NCBI GenBank assembly: GCA_040876735.1
Contig: JBBDPC010000100.1
Coordinates: 1 to 64,000 of the forward strand
Direction of reading: 5' to 3'
From: Natronomicrosphaera sp040876735
Lineage (GTDB): Bacteria; Planctomycetota; Phycisphaerae; Phycisphaerales; Phycisphaeraceae
Length of the DNA stretch: 64,000 nucleotides
Part shown: positions 36,061 to 44,905 of the stretch, piece by piece
Layout of the letters: every line of letters begins with the position of its first letter
Numbering within the stretch: the first letter of the stretch is position 1
Notes under the pieces: generated by a model
Database searches by the model: none
The model's input: the letters and a program-made list of their open reading frames with translations, nothing else
What the model was told of the DNA's origin: nothing
Program-made: the position numbers and the translations under genes

Positions 36061-36480
36061 ATGCCACCCATGGAACAGAGCGAAGAGCTTCGGCTCGATG
36101 GTATCAAGGTGTTGATCGTCGACGACGACAGCGAGATCCGCGCGGCCCTGGACCAGGCCCTTCAGGCCGAGGGCGCGTTGACCCAGACGTGCGGCGACGG
36201 CAACACCGCGGTGCGCATCTGCGAGTCCGATCCGCCTGACCTTGTCGTGCTGGACATGATGCTGCCCAAGCGGTCCGGTTTCCTTGTGCTGGAGAAGATC
36301 AAGCGTTTCGAAGATCCGCCCAAGGTCATCATGGTCACCGCCAACGAAGGCCGGCGACACCAGCAGTACGCTGAGGCCTTGGGGGTCGACGGCTACATCC
36401 TCAAACCCGTCCGGCTCGAAAAGCTGATCACGCTCGCTCAGAGCCTGTTCACCAAAGAGCCGGAGGTCGATGAGGAATAG
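36061..36480 (+). CDS. Single-domain response regulator (CheY-like)
   Basis: This is a 139-residue stand-alone receiver. Acidic pocket Asp21-Asp22, phosphoacceptor Asp65 in VVLDMMLPK, Thr93 and Lys115 in LKPV are all in place. The C-terminus is acidic. AGAGGA lies about 13 nt upstream of the ATG; the ATG three codons later is an alternative. No histidine kinase is adjacent. Proximity to flagellin and another receiver suggests motility or a phosphorelay, which is inference. Confidence 0.92.
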   Translation: MPPMEQSEELRLDGIKVLIVDDDSEIRAALDQALQAEGALTQTCGDGNTAVRICESDPPDLVVLDMMLPKRSGFLVLEKIKRFEDPPKVIMVTANEGRRHQQYAEALGVDGYILKPVRLEKLITLAQSLFTKEPEVDEE

Positions 36481-36706
36481 CACGCGGCACCGCGCGGCGC
36501 CCCTGCCATCATCACACGCAAGGCAACGCAATCGTCGACGGCCACGTCGGCGGTTGCTGCGCGCCCACCCCCTGGTAAGGAACCGTTCTGGACACGGTCC
36601 ACATCCGTCCACAGAATAGCTACACTAAAGGGGTCTTAGCCGTGCCGCTGCTGTTTGGCCCGGCGATCAGTTCTTTGTTGACACTTTCCGGGGTGGGGAA
36701 CATTTC

Positions 36707-37930
36707 ATGACAGATTCCGGTCAGTCGATGTTGTACCGACGTTTCGGACGCACCAACCTACAGATGCCGGTCTTCAGTTGCGGCGGCATGCGATACCAGC
36801 ACCACTGGACAGACCTGCCTCCCAGCGAAGTCCCCAAAGCCAATCAGGACAACCTCGAAGCCACCATCCGCCGCGCCGTCGAACTGGGCATCAACCACAT
36901 CGAAACCGCCCGCGGCTACGGCTCCAGCGAACGCCAGCTCGGCCAGATCCTGCCCACCTTCGCCCGCGACAAACTCATCGTCCAAACCAAGATCGGCCCC
37001 GAAGACGACCCCGACAAGTTCCTCGCGCACTTCGACGAATCGCTCGAACGCCTCCAACTCGATTACGTCGACCTGCTCGGCCTCCACGGCCTGAACGACC
37101 AGGCCACCCTCGACAAGGCCATCCGCAAAGGCGGCTGCCTCGCCGCCGCCCGCAAGCTCCAGCAGCAGGGCAAGGCCCGCCACATCGGCTTCTCCACCCA
37201 CGGCTCACTCGACACCATCCGCCAGGCCATCACCCACACCGGCGACGGCGGGTTCGACTACGTCAACCTGCACTGGTACTACATCTTCCAGCGCAACTGG
37301 CCCGCCGTGCTCGAAGCCCGCAAGCGCGACATGGGCGTGTTCATCATCAGCCCCTCCGACAAGGGCGGCAAGCTCTACGATCCGCCGGACGAGCTGGTCC
37401 AGCTCTGCGAGCCGCTGCACCCGATGGTCTTCAACGACCTGTTCTGCCTCGCCCACCCCCAGGTGCACACGCTGAGCATCGGCGCCGCCCGGCCGACCGA
37501 CTTCGACATGCACGTGAAGACGCTGCCGTTGATCGAGCACGCCGACCACACCCTCGCCCCCATCCTCGCCCGCCTGCGCGAAGCGATGTACGAGGCCACC
37601 GGCATCGAAGACCCCGAAGCGATGTCCGCCGGCCTGCCGGAGTGGGACGCCATGCCGGGCCAGCTCAATGTGGCCGTCATGCTCTGGCTGCGCAATCTCG
37701 CCCTCGGCTGGGGCATGACCGAGTACGCGAAGATGCGCTACAACCTGCTCGGCAACGCCGGGCACTGGTTCCCTGGCGGTAAGCCGGACAACCTCCAGGA
37801 TGTCACCGACGAGGCGTTGACCGAAGCCGCCGCCGACTCGCCGTGGGCCGAGCAGATCCCCGACATGCTCCGCGAGTCCGTCGACCTGCTGCGCGGCGAA
37901 GAAGTGCAACGCGCCAGCAAAGGCGGGTGA
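36707..37930 (+). CDS. Aldo/keto reductase, long variant
   Basis: This is a 407-residue aldo/keto reductase-type TIM barrel. Tyr71 (ETARGYGSSE), Lys95 (VQTKIG) and His127 (GLHGLN) match the catalytic tetrad, but the Asp position is Glu66. A roughly 100-residue C-terminal extension follows the barrel. Ferredoxin-like 4Fe-4S cysteines found in some long relatives are absent. The extension residues WYYIFQRNW and LGWGMTEYAKMRYNLL are distinctive. A GGGGTGGGGAA stretch lies before the ATG. Substrate is unknown. Confidence 0.88.
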   Translation: MTDSGQSMLYRRFGRTNLQMPVFSCGGMRYQHHWTDLPPSEVPKANQDNLEATIRRAVELGINHIETARGYGSSERQLGQILPTFARDKLIVQTKIGPEDDPDKFLAHFDESLERLQLDYVDLLGLHGLNDQATLDKAIRKGGCLAAARKLQQQGKARHIGFSTHGSLDTIRQAITHTGDGGFDYVNLHWYYIFQRNWPAVLEARKRDMGVFIISPSDKGGKLYDPPDELVQLCEPLHPMVFNDLFCLAHPQVHTLSIGAARPTDFDMHVKTLPLIEHADHTLAPILARLREAMYEATGIEDPEAMSAGLPEWDAMPGQLNVAVMLWLRNLALGWGMTEYAKMRYNLLGNAGHWFPGGKPDNLQDVTDEALTEAAADSPWAEQIPDMLRESVDLLRGEEVQRASKGG

Positions 37931-38031
37931 CGACAACGCAGTACCACAATTGAAATCATGGTAGCGCGGCGAAATATGACCGATCGAGACGGTCCGACTC
38001 CTTTTTGTCCTCTGATTAACGGGAACGTCAC

Positions 38032-38403
38032 ATGCTATCCAGGCAAGAGCTGCCGGAAGATGCTGCGAACTGGACGACAGTGCAAGTATGCTTCGATCGT
38101 CTTGCGCCGGATCGAGAAGAGGCCTGTCCCATCGCGCGCGAGGAAGTTATGAATTATGTCCGAATGGAATCAGCCGACACCGACTCTGCTGAGGAGGCGT
38201 CGCTGCTGTTCCTGCGAACCGCACGGATCGGCGAGGCGTCGTACTGGCTATGGTCCTACACGGAATCCGACGGTGTCGTGTGCTTCGTGACATGTCGTCA
38301 GAATGACGATGGTTCTAATATGCTCAGCCTTGCCGAGCCCAATGGATTATCCCCGGAACAATACCTGCTCGCTGACTACTACGATGAAATATACTGGTCC
38401 TGA
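38032..38403 (+). CDS. Orphan 123-residue protein
   Basis: I do not recognise this protein. It is acidic, with no signal peptide or membrane helix, and has a hydrophobic beta-like core (ASYWLWSYTESDGVVCFVTC) and a final LLADYYDEIYWS. Codon use is visibly less GC-biased at third positions than in its neighbours. The ATG follows GGGAA at a usable distance. It sits alone between an aldo/keto reductase and a palindrome, so it may be a recent arrival such as an immunity-type or small accessory protein. Function is not assigned. Confidence 0.6.
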   Translation: MLSRQELPEDAANWTTVQVCFDRLAPDREEACPIAREEVMNYVRMESADTDSAEEASLLFLRTARIGEASYWLWSYTESDGVVCFVTCRQNDDGSNMLSLAEPNGLSPEQYLLADYYDEIYWS

Positions 38404-38434
38404 CTCAGCATTTACAAGTCCATCGCCTAGCCTA

Positions 38435-38462
38435 GTGCCACGGCCGCACGCGGCCGTGGCAC
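38435..38462. repeat. Perfect GTGCCACGGCCG hairpin
   Basis: A 12-bp perfect stem (38435-38446 with 38451-38462) with a 4-nt loop lies in the convergent gap between the orphan gene and the PfkB gene. There is no T tract, so it reads as a palindromic repeat rather than a clear terminator. Confidence 0.65.
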
Positions 38463-38510
38463 CCGTCAGCGACGCCCAAGATTCGCTTTGATCACAAGTA
38501 GCGTTGACGC

Positions 38511-39671
38511 TCACGCCTCCGGATCGGGCAGCGCATCGCAGAAGTCGGCGACCTGCTCCAGCGTCGGGCTTGCGCCGTGGCGGACGTAGTAGCCGCTGGT
38601 GGCGGTGCCCACGCACAGCGCCTGCTCCACCGGCAGGTCGGCGAGTCGGCCGAGGCAGAAGCCGGCGTTGAAGTTGTCGCCCGCGCCGGTGGAGAGCTTG
38701 GGGGTGGCGGTGAACGGGCCGTAGAACGTGGCGGCGCCGACCGTCGCGACGTCCGTGCCGCATAGCGCCGCCGCCGCGCCGCGGCGCGGATGCACGACCA
38801 CGCAATGCAGGCCCAGTTTTTCGCGGATACGGCAGGCCGTGGTTTCAATCGCCGCCTCGGCGTCGCCGTCGATCGCCATCCCCAGCGCCGCGGCGACCTG
38901 GCCCGACTCCTTGAGGTTCATGCCCAACGTCACGTCAGCATGCTCGTTGAGCCGGGTGCACAGCGACAAGGCGCGCTGGAGGTCTTCGGTGGTGCGCTTG
39001 GCCGGGTCGGCAAGGTCGATGAAGATCATGCGGCGGTGCCCGTCCACTTCCGCCGGGGCGTTGGGCAGCACGCGTTCGATCAGGTCCAGCCAGATCGTCT
39101 CCAGCTTCGGCAGCATGGTCCAGTTGACCATCCCGATCAGCCGTGAGCCGGTCACCAGACTGTCGAACACATCCCGGCCCAAGGCGGCGTGAACCTGCGC
39201 CACGTCGAGGTTCGCCACCGTCTCATACTTGCCCAGCATCAGCTTGCCGTCGGTGAACTCCAGCGCGTCGGTGTAGCCGGGCTCGACGACCGAATGCACC
39301 GTGGCGTGGCGGGCGAAATCCTCGAACACCTCGTGCAGCGTCGGCTGGCCCAGCGCGCCGATGTAGTTGATCTTCAAGCCCGCCGCGGCCATGGCGTTGG
39401 CCATGATCGGGCCGTTGCCGCCGAGCTTCTGCAAGGTGGTGACCAGTTCGAAGTTGGCGCTCTGGCCGGCGGCGGCTTGGATGCGCTGGCCGAAGGTTTC
39501 GATGAGCGTGATCGGGTCGTAGCGGTCGACGTCGTGGCGTTTGTCGACCACCTTGATGATCGAGTCGACGAAGCCGTCAAACCCGATGAGCACGGGCGTG
39601 GCGGGGGCGCTGGCGGCAAACTGACGCAGCCCGGCGGCGGCGGCGCGGGCAGTAGCGGTACGGTCGGGCAT
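38511..39671 (-). CDS. PfkB-family carbohydrate kinase
   Basis: This is a 386-residue sugar kinase of the ribokinase/PfkB superfamily. The N-terminal substrate block VLIGFDGFVDSI and the QKLGGNGPIMANAM glycine motif are present, and the C-terminal signature TGAGDNFNAGF places the catalytic base at Asp332. The first motif is characteristic of a planctomycete subgroup, and the sugar is not known. Start 39671 is chosen because AAGGAG lies 9 nt before it. The gene is divergent from ispG. Confidence 0.9.
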   Translation of the reverse strand: MPDRTATARAAAAGLRQFAASAPATPVLIGFDGFVDSIIKVVDKRHDVDRYDPITLIETFGQRIQAAAGQSANFELVTTLQKLGGNGPIMANAMAAAGLKINYIGALGQPTLHEVFEDFARHATVHSVVEPGYTDALEFTDGKLMLGKYETVANLDVAQVHAALGRDVFDSLVTGSRLIGMVNWTMLPKLETIWLDLIERVLPNAPAEVDGHRRMIFIDLADPAKRTTEDLQRALSLCTRLNEHADVTLGMNLKESGQVAAALGMAIDGDAEAAIETTACRIREKLGLHCVVVHPRRGAAAALCGTDVATVGAATFYGPFTATPKLSTGAGDNFNAGFCLGRLADLPVEQALCVGTATSGYYVRHGASPTLEQVADFCDALPDPEA

Positions 39672-39819
39672 GCGTGAAAGCTCCTTCGGCATGGGGTTGC
39701 AGAGCCGCAAAGCGTAGCAAAACCCTGCCCGCCGCGCCAAAACCGCCGACGCCAACCCCTGCCGTCAACCGGCGCAATGGCCTATACTGTGCCACCAGCA
39801 AGCACGGCTCGTCGCCCGA

Positions 39820-39852
39820 ACCCCGACTCCCGAACCCCCAATCCCGAACGCA
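39820..39852. repeat. CCCGAA-unit repeat abutting ispG
   Basis: Units such as CCCGAACCCCGACTCCCGAA and CCCCCAATCCCGAA run up to the ispG start codon. They match the edge units of the composite repeats at 4141 and 32641. Confidence 0.75.
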
Positions 39853-39855
39853 CCC

Positions 39856-41115
39856 ATGATCCAGCGACGCCCCACCCGACAGGTCACCCTCGGCGACGAA
39901 CAGCACACCCGCGTCACCATCGGCGGCGACGCACCCGTCTCCGTCCAGACCATGACCGCCGGCTACACCTACGACGTCGACAACTGCGTCGCCGAGATCA
40001 ACCGTCTCGCTGCCGCCGGCGCCGACATCGTCCGCGTCGCCGTGCCCATGAAAAAAGACACCGACGCGCTGAAGCAGATCATCCCGCAGGTGCGCGTGCC
40101 CATCGTCGCCGACGTCCACTTCCACTTCCAGCGCGCCCTCGAAGCCATCGACGCCGGCGTCCACAAAATTCGCCTCAACCCCGGCAACATCTCCGACAAG
40201 AAACAGGTCGCCGAGGTCATCGACGCCTGCAAGGAGAAAAACCTGCCCATCCGCATCGGCGTCAACGAAGGCTCCATCATCGAGCGCAAGGACAAGCAGA
40301 AGCGCATGAAGGAGCTCGGCGGCGTCTTCTCCAACGATAAGCACGGCCACTTCCTCGCCATCATGATCACCAAGCTCGAGGAATACCTCGACATCTTCTA
40401 CGAACGCGACTTCTACGACATCGTCATCTCCGCCAAGAGCCCCGACCCCACCCTCGCCATCGCCGCCTACACCGAAATCTCCAAACGCTTCGACCACCCA
40501 CTGCACCTCGGCGTCACCCATGCGGGCCCCAAGGAGACCGGCACGATCCGCAGCGTCGTCCCGCTGGGTCATCTGCTCGCGGCCGGCATCGGCGACACGG
40601 TGCGCATCAGCTATGCCAACGACCCGGTCTACGAAGTGGAAGACGCGCTGGAGATGCTCTACTGCCTGGAGCTGCGCGATCGCAAGGGGGTGGACCTGAT
40701 CGCCTGCCCGACGTGCGGCCGCATCCAGGTCGACCTGTTCACGCTGGTGCAGGAAGTGCGCGAGACGCTGAAGCGGGAGATCGAGCTGCCGATCAAGGTG
40801 GCCGTGATGGGCTGCATCGTCAACGGCCCGGGCGAGGCGGAGGGCGCGGACGTCGCCATCTTCGCCGGCGACCGGCGGGGCATCATCTACGTGCAGGGCC
40901 AGAAGGTCGCCAACGTGCCCGAAGAAGAAATCATGTCTCGCCTGCTTGAAGAATGTCAGAAGTTCGAGGCCAAGGTGCGCAGCGGCGAAGCGAAGCTGGG
41001 CGAAAAGATCGTCGAAATCGCCCCCCCCGACCCCATCGGCGAACTCGGCTCCGGCTTCGACAAAATCGCCAAAGGCGACGTCGAAAAAATCACGCCGTTG
41101 ACGATCAGCAAGTAG
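39856..41115 (+). CDS. ispG: 4-hydroxy-3-methylbut-2-enyl-diphosphate synthase IspG
   Basis: IspG catalyses the sixth step of the MEP isoprenoid pathway, reductively converting MEcPP to HMBPP with a 4Fe-4S cluster. The 419-residue protein has the TIM-barrel part starting RRPTRQVTLGD with PVSVQTM. The C-terminal cluster domain has ligands Cys284, Cys287 and Cys320, plus Glu327 in NGPGEAE. The ATG is preceded directly by CCCGAA repeat units with no Shine-Dalgarno. A small membrane protein gene follows 21 nt later. Confidence 0.97.
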   Translation: MIQRRPTRQVTLGDEQHTRVTIGGDAPVSVQTMTAGYTYDVDNCVAEINRLAAAGADIVRVAVPMKKDTDALKQIIPQVRVPIVADVHFHFQRALEAIDAGVHKIRLNPGNISDKKQVAEVIDACKEKNLPIRIGVNEGSIIERKDKQKRMKELGGVFSNDKHGHFLAIMITKLEEYLDIFYERDFYDIVISAKSPDPTLAIAAYTEISKRFDHPLHLGVTHAGPKETGTIRSVVPLGHLLAAGIGDTVRISYANDPVYEVEDALEMLYCLELRDRKGVDLIACPTCGRIQVDLFTLVQEVRETLKREIELPIKVAVMGCIVNGPGEAEGADVAIFAGDRRGIIYVQGQKVANVPEEEIMSRLLEECQKFEAKVRSGEAKLGEKIVEIAPPDPIGELGSGFDKIAKGDVEKITPLTISK

Positions 41116-41136
41116 GGACAAGTAGGGAGGGGATGC

Positions 41137-41436
41137 GTGGAATGGATCATGACAGGCATCACGCTGGGCCTAGGATTGCTTTCACTGGTGCGGTGGGCAA
41201 GACGGGGCTTCTGGGTTCCACCTTATGTTCATGTTTTGGCGCTCATGTTTTTTTTGCTGGGCGGCCTGCTAACGGTGACAGCTTGGCAGTGGCAGGCGCT
41301 GACATGGGAGCTTGCAGTTCTTTTCTTGTTGGTCGGGCCGTTGCTGGTCTATGTCTGGTTTGCATATTTTGGTGGCGTTGAGGAAGCGGTCGCTCGCGAC
41401 ACACAAAGCCGTTGTCGATCAGAAAACAATCCTTGA
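41137..41436 (+). CDS. Small three-helix membrane protein
   Basis: This is a 99-residue protein starting with GTG, supported by GGGAGGGG directly upstream. Hydrophobic segments at about 6-19, 31-50 and 56-78 give three helices, then a charged tail. No family is recognised. It lies 21 nt after ispG on the same strand and may be cotranscribed. Base use is less GC-biased than in ispG. The 3' end borders a transposase scrap, so the tail may be rearranged. Confidence 0.6.
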   Translation: MEWIMTGITLGLGLLSLVRWARRGFWVPPYVHVLALMFFLLGGLLTVTAWQWQALTWELAVLFLLVGPLLVYVWFAYFGGVEEAVARDTQSRCRSENNP

Positions 41437-41455
41437 GAGCCGCGTCTGTGTAGCG

Positions 41456-41593
41456 CCGCCGCGGAACCAGTGGTCGGTGTTTCTGGATTCGGCGTCGGCC
41501 ATCGTGCGGGCGGTGCGCTACGTTGAACAGAATCCGGCGAAGGCGGGCCTCAAGCCGCAGCGATGGTCGTTCGTCACGCCGTACACGCCATGA
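41456..41593 (+). pseudogene. C-terminal scrap of a REP-associated (Y1) transposase
   Basis: The frame reads PRNQWSVFLDSASAIVRAVR then YVEQNPAKAGLKPQRWSFVT and stops. The YVEQNP-x-KAGL block is the hallmark C-terminus of REP-associated tyrosine transposases of the IS200/IS605-related kind. The catalytic N-terminal HUH domain is absent, so this is a dead fragment. It sits between the small membrane gene and the esterase. Confidence 0.75.
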
Positions 41594-41733
41594 CTACCTC
41601 CGTGGCGGTTTCGCCGCTCCACCTTGCCTGTTGAACCGGACCGCGGGTAGACTGAAAACATCCGGGCGCCGAGCATCTCTATGGACGATGGCGCGTCTGT
41701 TCACTTCCGAGGCTGTAGCCGAAGGGGATTGTG

Positions 41734-43161
41734 ATGATTCGACCATACTGTCTGATGCTGATGTTGATCGCTCTGCTTGGCGGACCGGCGTCGGCGGATG
41801 AGCTGCACCCGCGCCTCACACCGGGCGAGGAAGTGCGCCTCGAGATGGCAGACGGCTTCCACAACCACATCCTGATCTACGTGCCACGCGACTACACGCC
41901 CGATCGGCCGTGGCCCGTCGTCTTCTGCTACCACGGCTACCAGGGCAAGCCCACGACCTGGCCCATCCGCCAGATGACCGACGGCCGCGGCGTCATCGTC
42001 GTGGGCATGGACCACGCCAGCGAGGCATACCACAACAGCCCCGCGCGCGGCACGGCCCACCAGCCGGCCGAGATCGAACGCTTCAACACCGTGCTGGACA
42101 TCCTCGACCGGCACCTGAACATCGAACGCCGCCGGGTCTTCATGGCCGGGTTCTCGCAAGGCGGCTACACCACCAGCGTGCTCGGCGAAGCGATGCTCGA
42201 CCAACTCGCGGGGCTGATCATCCTCGGCGCCGGGCGGTCGAAGGGCACCAACGATCCGCCTTCGCCTCGGCGCATCCGCAACCTGCCCATCTTCATCGGC
42301 GCCGGCGAAGATGACGATCCGCACGGCCCACGCGCCGAACGCGCCGAACGCCTCTACCGCGACTGGGGCGCTGACGTCACCGCCGACTTCTGGCCCGGCA
42401 CCGGCCACACCGCCAAGACCGACGCCCCCGCCCTGGGTGAATGGCTGATCGAACACGACCTCACCGCCCTGCTGCCGCACGACTTCGAACGGGCCCGCCG
42501 ACTTGAGCGCGACGACCGGGTCCGGGCCTACCACGCCTACCGCGTCCTGGCCCGGATCGCCGACGACCACCCCGTCTGCCAGCAGGCTCGCGAGGCCGCC
42601 GACGCGATTGCCGCCGACGCGAACGCCTCGATCGACGAAGCCGAGGCCGCGCTGGAGAACGGCCGGGTGGACGAAGCGATCCGCCTGCTTCTGCTGGCGC
42701 GCGAGGCGCACGCCGGCCTCGACGCGGCCGAGCGCGCCGATGCCCTGCTGCACACGATCGCGGATGACCCGGAGCTTGACGACGCGTACGGCCGGCGCAT
42801 CGCCGCCATGATCGGCCGAACGCTCCGCCGCGATGCACAGGACGCCATCCGCGCCGGCGAGCAGGCGGAAGCGGTCGCGATGTACGAGCAATACGTCGAG
42901 CAATTCCCCGACGCCCGCGACGCCGTGGCGGTGCAGAGCCAGATCGACCGGCTCAAATCCGACCCGGACACCATTGCCCAGATCCGCGACGCCGAGGCGA
43001 TCGACGCCGCCCGGCCGTTGATGGAGTGGGCCGAGACGTTCCTGGCGTGCGGTCAGCCCGACCGGGCCGAACCGCTGCTGCTGCGCATTGTCGACGAACA
43101 TCCCGACACGACCTTCGCCGACCGCGCCGCCACCTGGCTCGATCGCGGCGCACGACGGTGA
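41734..43161 (+). CDS. Exported alpha/beta-hydrolase (esterase) with repeat tail
   Basis: This is a 475-residue secreted or periplasmic hydrolase. Residues 1-20 form a signal peptide ending PASA. The hydrolase domain (about 30-240) has the nucleophile Ser141 in GFSQGG, an acid near Asp193 in IGAGEDDD and His225 in GTGHT. The HGYQGKP oxyanion segment is at 68-73. The rest is helical with repeated Ala/Asp/Arg-rich pairs, probably TPR-like. The closest type is the phospholipase/carboxylesterase group. The adjacent GTG at 41731 is possible, but AAGGGG favours ATG 41734. Confidence 0.86.
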   Translation: MIRPYCLMLMLIALLGGPASADELHPRLTPGEEVRLEMADGFHNHILIYVPRDYTPDRPWPVVFCYHGYQGKPTTWPIRQMTDGRGVIVVGMDHASEAYHNSPARGTAHQPAEIERFNTVLDILDRHLNIERRRVFMAGFSQGGYTTSVLGEAMLDQLAGLIILGAGRSKGTNDPPSPRRIRNLPIFIGAGEDDDPHGPRAERAERLYRDWGADVTADFWPGTGHTAKTDAPALGEWLIEHDLTALLPHDFERARRLERDDRVRAYHAYRVLARIADDHPVCQQAREAADAIAADANASIDEAEAALENGRVDEAIRLLLLAREAHAGLDAAERADALLHTIADDPELDDAYGRRIAAMIGRTLRRDAQDAIRAGEQAEAVAMYEQYVEQFPDARDAVAVQSQIDRLKSDPDTIAQIRDAEAIDAARPLMEWAETFLACGQPDRAEPLLLRIVDEHPDTTFADRAATWLDRGARR

Positions 43162-43184
43162 GGCTGTCGTCCGCGCCTGAACCT

Positions 43185-43251
43185 GTTTAATCCCCGCGCC
43201 CACGCGGGGGCGCCCCTGGTCCCCCGCCCGCCGTAGGCGGCGGGGCTAAAC
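43185..43251. repeat. TTAGCC-family inverted repeat, copy 2
   Basis: GTTTAATCCCCG at the left pairs with CGGGGCTAAAC at the right, enclosing GCCGTAGGCGGC-type internal palindromes. Ends and layout resemble 2400-2471 and 46274-46378. It fills most of the gap between the esterase and FapA genes. Confidence 0.65.
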
Positions 43252-43344
43252 GCAATGTGGCGGCTCGCGGCCCAACGTCCATCGGCGCGTTACACGCTCA
43301 ACTTCCGTGGGTCCGTCGCAAACGCGAACAACTTCCCCATCCGA

Positions 43345-44877
43345 ATGGCCGATGTAACCGGTATGGCCGTCACCCGACAGACCGGCCGGTTTGTCATCGA
43401 CATCGCGGGCGACCGCATGTCGGCTGCGCTGACGGTGCCGGCCGACCTTGACCCCGCCACGGTCACCGAGGCGACGCTGCTCGCCGAGTTGAAGCAGGCG
43501 GGCCTGACGCCGCAGCCGACGTGGGACCCGGCGATCCGCGATGGCGTCCAGCAGTACCACGTCAAGCCCGACGAGCCGGTCACGGTCACGCTCCACGGCC
43601 AGCCCGCCAAACATGGCGTCGACGGCCGGTTCGAGTGGGATCCGGACTGCGATCCCAACGAGCAGCCCGTCACCGCCGGTCGCGACGGCGCGGCCGACTT
43701 CTACAGCCACTCCGCGTTCATCATGATTGCCGAGGGCCAGCGCCTCGGCCGGCTGCACCCACCCGTGCCCGGCGAGCCGGGGATGACCATCACCGGCGAA
43801 ACCGCCTCGCCGCGCACCGGCAAGGAGGCTACGCTCCGCATCGACAAGGAATCGGTCAACCTCGCCGGCGACGGGGAATGCACCGCGATCATCGCCGGCG
43901 TGCTGCATCATGAAGACGACATGCTACGCATCGAGCCTTGCCTGAACATCCAGGAAAACGTCGACTTCTCCACCGGCCACGTCGACTTCGACGGCGACGT
44001 CGTCGTTCACGAAGGCGTACGCGACCTGTTCCGCGTCCGCGCCACCGGCAGCGTGCAGGTGAGGGGCCTGATCGAAGCGGGGCGGATCACCACCGGCGTC
44101 GACTTCGACGCCGACGGCGGCATGGCGGGCCGGGAGAAAGGCCGCGTCAACATCGGCCGGGACATGAACGCCCGGCATCTGTCAGGCGTGCACGGGCACG
44201 TCCGCCGCCACCTCACCGTCGACCGCGAGATCATCAACTGCGAGCTGTTCGTCGGCGGCGAGGTGCGGGCCGTGCGGGCGGTGCTGGTCGGCGGTTCGAT
44301 CGTCGCAACGCAACGGATCACCGTGCGCGACCTTGGCTCGCAGGCCGGTCACGAAACGCTGGCCGTGCTCGGCTGCGCCCCGGCGCTGGAGGCAGGACTG
44401 GCGCAGGCGGCGGCGATGCTGCGCCGGTTTGACGAGCAGATGAGCGACGACGAAAACGACGCGTTCAACACGATGGTCCACCGCGGCGGCGCGGCCGCGG
44501 AGATGCGCCTCGACGAGTTGAAAGTCGCCAAGCACAATCTCACGCAGCAGCGGGCCTTGATTCAGTCGCGCTACGACGCGATCGACGCGGTGCTCAAGAA
44601 GCGCCGCCGGGCGGAGCTGTTCGTGCATCGCGCGATCCACCCCGGCGTCACGCTGCTCCACGGCGACCAGGCGTATACGTTTCAGGAAACGCTGCGCGGC
44701 CCGTTGCTGATCGGGCACAAGCCGGACCGGCCGGGCGATCTGATCGTGAAAGACCTCGGCAGCAACGATCAACGGGCACTGATGGAGTTCACGAAACTGC
44801 GCGTGCTGTCGGAGCGTGATCCGTTGCGACAGTTGCAACGGGTGCAGGCGCCCAAGGCGGTGAAACCCACCGATTGA
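43345..44877 (+). CDS. FapA/DUF342-family protein
   Basis: This is a 510-residue FapA-type (flagellar assembly protein A, DUF342) protein. The N-terminal lobe (about 1-120) precedes a region with GRDGAADFYSHSAF and GEPGMTITGE, which are family blocks. Then come right-handed beta-helix rungs (ENVDFSTGHVDFDGDVVV, GSVQVRGLIE) and a coiled segment with a small C-terminal fold. FapA is linked to polar flagellar placement in other bacteria, consistent with flagellin in the window. No ribosome site was seen, and the start is chosen by family length. The last codons and stop derive from a palindromic repeat. Confidence 0.83.
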   Translation: MADVTGMAVTRQTGRFVIDIAGDRMSAALTVPADLDPATVTEATLLAELKQAGLTPQPTWDPAIRDGVQQYHVKPDEPVTVTLHGQPAKHGVDGRFEWDPDCDPNEQPVTAGRDGAADFYSHSAFIMIAEGQRLGRLHPPVPGEPGMTITGETASPRTGKEATLRIDKESVNLAGDGECTAIIAGVLHHEDDMLRIEPCLNIQENVDFSTGHVDFDGDVVVHEGVRDLFRVRATGSVQVRGLIEAGRITTGVDFDADGGMAGREKGRVNIGRDMNARHLSGVHGHVRRHLTVDREIINCELFVGGEVRAVRAVLVGGSIVATQRITVRDLGSQAGHETLAVLGCAPALEAGLAQAAAMLRRFDEQMSDDENDAFNTMVHRGGAAAEMRLDELKVAKHNLTQQRALIQSRYDAIDAVLKKRRRAELFVHRAIHPGVTLLHGDQAYTFQETLRGPLLIGHKPDRPGDLIVKDLGSNDQRALMEFTKLRVLSERDPLRQLQRVQAPKAVKPTD

Positions 44878-44893
44878 ATCCGTGGGCTTCGGG
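44866..44893. repeat. CCCACGGATT palindrome family, copy 2
   Basis: CCCACCGATT-G-AATCCGTGGG followed by GCTTCGGG. The left arm overlaps the fapA 3' end and provides its final codons and TGA stop. The other copies are at 35197 and 60493. Confidence 0.8.
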
Positions 44894-44905
44894 AGTGATG
44901 TTTGT

